From contig DAWB01000010.1 in the NCBI GenBank assembly GCA_002505805.1, positions 1-6,649 of the forward strand: 6,649 nucleotides of DNA. The letters are read 5' to 3'. The notes below the pieces were generated by a model, which worked only from the letters and a program-made list of their open reading frames with translations, ran no database searches and was not told where the DNA came from. This stretch comes from Methanosaeta sp. UBA80 (GTDB lineage Archaea > Halobacteriota > Methanosarcinia > Methanotrichales > Methanotrichaceae). Below are positions 4,832 through 6,649 of the stretch, piece by piece; positions within the stretch are counted from its first letter, which is position 1, and every line of letters starts with the position of its first letter. The position numbers were made by a program, and so were the translations under genes.

Positions 4832-5022
4832 CCGCCGTGCACAAAACGCACGATCTTGAGCTGGTCCGATCCTCCCGCGGTCTCATCATCCGGAACGATC
4901 CTTCCGTTCTTGGCCACGATAACCTCCTCGGGATTTATCCCCAAATCTTTCACAATCTCCTCGATTCTGGCCTCAGAACGGGATAGCACCCTTCGGCTGC
5001 CATCTGGCATTGATATCAGCAT
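4828..5022 (-). CDS. Second ubiquitin-fold (ThiS/MoaD/SAMP-like) protein ending in Gly-Gly
   Basis: This 64-aa protein begins MLISMPDGSRRVL, has the helix EARIEEIVKDLGINPEEVIVAKNGRIVP (about 17-44) and ends DQLKIVRFVHGG. The order of strand, helix, VIVAKNGRIV strand and a final strand with a GG terminus is the minimal beta-grasp sulfur-carrier or SAMP2-like pattern. ATG 5022 is chosen over TTG 5040 because AGAGGA (5031-5036) is 8 nt upstream of it. The stop overlaps the E1-like gene's ATG (ATGA), so carrier and activator are made together. Possible roles are tRNA 2-thiolation (as SAMP2 in Haloferax), thiamine or other cofactor sulfur supply, or protein conjugation; the sequence does not decide. 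No lysine-rich or hydrophobic insertion distinguishes it. Confidence 0.87.
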   Translation of the reverse strand: MLISMPDGSRRVLSRSEARIEEIVKDLGINPEEVIVAKNGRIVPDDETAGGSDQLKIVRFVHGG

Positions 5023-5030
5023 TTTTTTCG

Positions 5031-5036
5031 TCCTCT
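5031..5036 (-). promoter_or_regulatory. Shine-Dalgarno of the Gly-Gly carrier gene
   Basis: AGAGGA on the minus strand lies 8 nt before ATG 5022, separated by CG and six A. It argues that the TTG at 5040 is not the start and that the mRNA has a leader. Confidence 0.6.
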
Positions 5037-5065
5037 GCAAGGCATTGTGGCCTTTGCTGATGCAT

Positions 5066-5098
5066 TGAGCCAGAGGAGCAGGCAGTCCTCCTGGCTCA
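5066..5098. promoter_or_regulatory. Imperfect hairpin in the divergent intergenic region
   Basis: TGAGCCAG-AGGA (5066-5077) and TCCTCCTGGCTCA (5086-5098) pair as 8 bp, a one-base bulge and 4 bp around the 8-nt loop GCAGGCAG. It stands 44-76 nt upstream of the Gly-Gly carrier ATG, beyond its Shine-Dalgarno. It may be a leader structure of that mRNA or a protein-binding site; it has no U-run and so is not an obvious terminator. Confidence 0.45.
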
Positions 5099-5121
5099 GG
5101 CCATTATGAAGCTTTTCTGAT

Positions 5122-5134
5122 GCAAAACATTTGC
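5122..5134. repeat. Short inverted repeat GCAAA-ACA-TTTGC
   Basis: A perfect 5-bp inverted repeat with a 3-nt centre lies between the two divergent genes, about 70 nt before the dodecin TATA box. A nearby CTGATGCA octamer at 5117-5124 recurs at 5057-5064. It could be a small dimeric-regulator operator; this is weak on its own. Confidence 0.3.
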
Positions 5135-5204
5135 GGCCTATTCACAATTGCGAAAGGACATGGAAGGGAGGCCGAAATCAGAAAAATCTGCAAATCAAAA
5201 AACA

Positions 5205-5213
5205 TATAAATAT
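5205..5213 (+). promoter_or_regulatory. TATA box of the dodecin-like gene (leaderless)
   Basis: AAAAAACATATAAATATTG contains a strong archaeal TATA core (TATAAATAT) preceded by a purine-rich BRE-like run. Its centre is 26 nt before ATG 5235, so transcription should start at the start codon itself. No Shine-Dalgarno is present, in agreement. Confidence 0.65.
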
Positions 5214-5234
5214 TGCAAGCAGCATATTATATTG

Positions 5235-5483
5235 ATGGAAGAACACTTATATCCCTTTATCGATCTGGTCGGATCTTCTCCCATAAGCTGGGAGAAGGCA
5301 GCGGAAAATGCCATCAAAGAGGCATGCAAATCGGTCTGGTGCTTCAGGATTGCCGAGGTCAAAGAGCTGGACGCAAAATTGGACGATCAGGGCAGGATAA
5401 TAGCTTATAGGGCAAAACTGAGAGTCTCCTTCAAATATGATGACTGGAAGTCGGAGCTTGGCTGGAAGAGCTGCAAAGGATAG
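5235..5483 (+). CDS. Dodecin-family small protein
   Basis: This 82-aa protein has the dodecin pattern: strand YPFIDLVGSSPISWEKAAENAI (6-27), the helix continuing to about 34, FRIAEVKELDAKL (37-49), then GRIIAYRAKLRVSFKYD (53-69). Dodecins form hollow dodecamers that store riboflavin or FAD and protect against flavin photochemistry. The start is placed at ATG 5235 because a TATA box is centred 26 nt upstream and the conserved domain begins there; frames from 5148 or 5160 would add about 25-29 basic residues carrying the promoter itself. The Trp that stacks on flavin in halophilic dodecin (before AEV) is Ile39 here, and the glutamine of the second strand (YQ) is Arg59, so flavin binding may be altered. 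The C-terminal DDWKSELGWKSCKG tail goes beyond the usual end. Confidence 0.82.
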   Translation: MEEHLYPFIDLVGSSPISWEKAAENAIKEACKSVWCFRIAEVKELDAKLDDQGRIIAYRAKLRVSFKYDDWKSELGWKSCKG

Positions 5484-5522
5484 CAGTTCAAGCCTGCGGA
5501 TTCATCTTCATCTCCCCGCCCC

Positions 5523-5530
5523 AATAAAAA
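5523..5530 (+). promoter_or_regulatory. Possible TATA box of the glycosyltransferase gene
   Basis: AATAAAAA in an otherwise C-rich stretch would give a start near 5552 and a leader of about 49 nt containing the AAGGAG site. It is a weak match; readthrough from the dodecin gene is the alternative. Confidence 0.3.
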
Positions 5531-5589
5531 CCGTCTCCGGCGCCATTTTCATTAGCCGGCAACCTCAGAGAGAAGAGCTGGAAAGCGAC

Positions 5590-5595
5590 AAGGAG
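5590..5595 (+). promoter_or_regulatory. Shine-Dalgarno of the glycosyltransferase gene
   Basis: AAGGAG lies 5 nt before ATG 5601 and sets the start unambiguously. Confidence 0.75.
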
Positions 5596-5600
5596 CACTG

Positions 5601-6649
5601 ATGAAGATAGCTTATGTCTACGATGCCGTCTATCCCTGGGTCAAGGGCGGAGCGGAGAAGAGGATATATGAGATCTCCCGGCGGCTGGCGGCGCGAGGGC
5701 ATGAGGTTCATTGTTACGGCATGAAATGGTGGCAGGGCCAGGATGATATTGAGGCGGAAGGGGTGCATTTGCATGGCATCTGCCCAGCCAGGCCATTGTA
5801 CTGCAATGGAAAGCGCTCCATCACCCAGGCGGCCTACTTTGCCGGGAGATTGCTGGCCATTCGCACCAATGCTGATGTGCTGGACTGCCAGAATTTTCCT
5901 TATCTATCCTGCTTCTCCGCCAAGCTGATCTCCCGCCTGCAGGGCCCGAAGCTGTTTATCACCTGGTTGGAGGTGTGGGGCGAATACTGGCGGGAGTATT
6001 TGGGCAGAAAGGGAAGAGCGGGCCAGGCAGTGGAATGGGCTGCCGCCCGGCTGACGGACCGAAATATAGCCATCTCCAGGAGGACGCAAAGGGATCTCTT
6101 GAGGCTGGGGGGGAGAGAGGCTCAGATCGTCCCACCGGGCATAGACTGCAAGATGATCTCCGAAGTCGTCCCTTCGGGATCGCAGTCCGATCTTATTTAT
6201 GTGGGAAGGCTGATAGAGCACAAGAACATTGACCTATTAATCAGGGCGGTGAAGCATGTCCAATCCGAAATCCCGGATTTAAAAGTCATGATAGTGGGCG
6301 ACGGGCCGGAGATAGATAATCTAAGGCTACTGGCCAGAGAGCTGGATCTGAGCCAGAGCATCAGCTTCCTTGGCTTTGTGGAGGACTATAATTATGCCCT
6401 CTCTCTTATGAAATCCTCGCGCATATTTGTCTCACCCTCTACCAGAGAAGGATTCGGCATGGCCGCCCTGGAGGCCAATGCCTGCGGCATTCCCGTTGTC
6501 ACCGTCAATCATGATATGAATGCAGTGATGGACCTGATCAGCAAGGATACCGGCCTCATCTGCCAGCCGGATGAGGATGATCTATCCCGGGCCATCCTAA
6601 CCCTGCTGCTGGGCCAGAGCATCAATAAAGAGAGATGCATAGAAGCAGC
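5601..6649 (+). CDS. GT4-family glycosyltransferase (3' end outside window)
   Basis: Open from ATG 5601 to the right edge, 349 full codons, with no stop or frameshift. It begins MKIAYVYDAVYPWVKGGAEKR, the N-terminal Rossmann start of GT-B glycosyltransferases with the KGGAE acceptor-domain motif (15-19). The C-terminal domain opens at LIYVGRLIEHKNIDLLIRAV (from about 198, with R203 and K208 as likely donor-phosphate ligands), then MIVGDGPE, and the GT4 signature REGFGMAALEANACGIPVV with E283 and E291 in the EX7E spacing. GT4 enzymes transfer a sugar from an NDP-sugar to sugars or lipid-linked acceptors on the cytosolic face of the membrane; donor and acceptor cannot be read from sequence. Likely roles are surface glycan or glycoprotein synthesis. 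Full-length relatives are about 370-400 aa, so most of the gene is present. A gene cluster may continue to the right. Confidence 0.93.
   Translation, partial: MKIAYVYDAVYPWVKGGAEKRIYEISRRLAARGHEVHCYGMKWWQGQDDIEAEGVHLHGICPARPLYCNGKRSITQAAYFAGRLLAIRTNADVLDCQNFPYLSCFSAKLISRLQGPKLFITWLEVWGEYWREYLGRKGRAGQAVEWAAARLTDRNIAISRRTQRDLLRLGGREAQIVPPGIDCKMISEVVPSGSQSDLIYVGRLIEHKNIDLLIRAVKHVQSEIPDLKVMIVGDGPEIDNLRLLARELDLSQSISFLGFVEDYNYALSLMKSSRIFVSPSTREGFGMAALEANACGIPVVTVNHDMNAVMDLISKDTGLICQPDEDDLSRAILTLLLGQSINKERCIEA

Noticed and set aside
5021..5028. T-run on the + strand as a terminator
   Set aside because: No + strand gene ends here; it is the A-rich spacer between the Shine-Dalgarno and ATG of the minus-strand carrier gene.
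5148..5234. N-terminal extension of the dodecin gene (TTG 5148 or ATG 5160)
   Set aside because: It contains the TATA box and would add about 25-29 basic residues not found in dodecins; AAAGGA before 5160 is only one nt away from the ATG.
5537..5559. CCGGC...GCCGG inverted repeat after the dodecin gene as a terminator
   Set aside because: Only 5 bp with a 13-nt loop and no T-run after it; expected by chance at this GC content.
5904..6232. Frames of 85 and 105 codons within the glycosyltransferase
   Set aside because: Alternative-frame shadows; the GT4 frame is continuous with all its motifs.

Overview
The window reads as chromosomal DNA of a methanogenic archaeon, most likely a Methanothrix (Methanosaeta)-type member of the Methanosarcinales. 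This is inferred from a DUF1890/DUF1894 gene pair (families I know only from methanogens), archaeal TATA boxes placed for leaderless or near-leaderless transcripts, a mix of ATG and GTG starts, and a TPR protein with long repeats of a kind frequent in that genus. No tRNA, rRNA, CRISPR array or insertion sequence was seen.

Layout. (1) 1-491, + strand: the C-terminal end of a tetratricopeptide-repeat protein entering from the left edge. (2) 560-1720: two toxin-antitoxin modules transcribed divergently from a 107-nt gap, a RelE-like toxin with a 50-aa antitoxin (- strand) and a VapB/VapC pair (+ strand). (3) 1737-5022, - strand: eight closely packed genes. In reading order they are a 64-aa ubiquitin-fold (ThiS/MoaD-like) protein ending in Gly-Gly, an E1-like HesA/MoeB/ThiF adenylyltransferase, a 123-nt gap with a probable promoter, DUF1890, DUF1894, MoaD (also ending in Gly-Gly), MoaE, CutA1 and an unidentified 114-aa protein. 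(4) 5235-5483, + strand: a dodecin-like protein with a textbook TATA box 26 nt before its ATG. (5) 5601-6649, + strand: a GT4 glycosyltransferase running off the right edge.

How the genes work together. MoaD and MoaE are the two subunits of molybdopterin synthase, which makes the dithiolene of the molybdenum/tungsten cofactor used, for example, by formylmethanofuran dehydrogenase. The E1-like enzyme is the expected activator of the MoaD C-terminus and probably also of the second Gly-Gly protein, much as UbaA serves several SAMP proteins in Haloferax. The two methanogen DUF proteins sit directly upstream of moaD with 4-nt and 14-nt junctions. This makes a sulfur-carrier or ubiquitin-like conjugation role for them the most interesting hypothesis here. 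CutA1 (metal-ion tolerance family) overlaps moaE. The two toxin-antitoxin modules and the TPR gene look like accessory DNA beside this conserved block.
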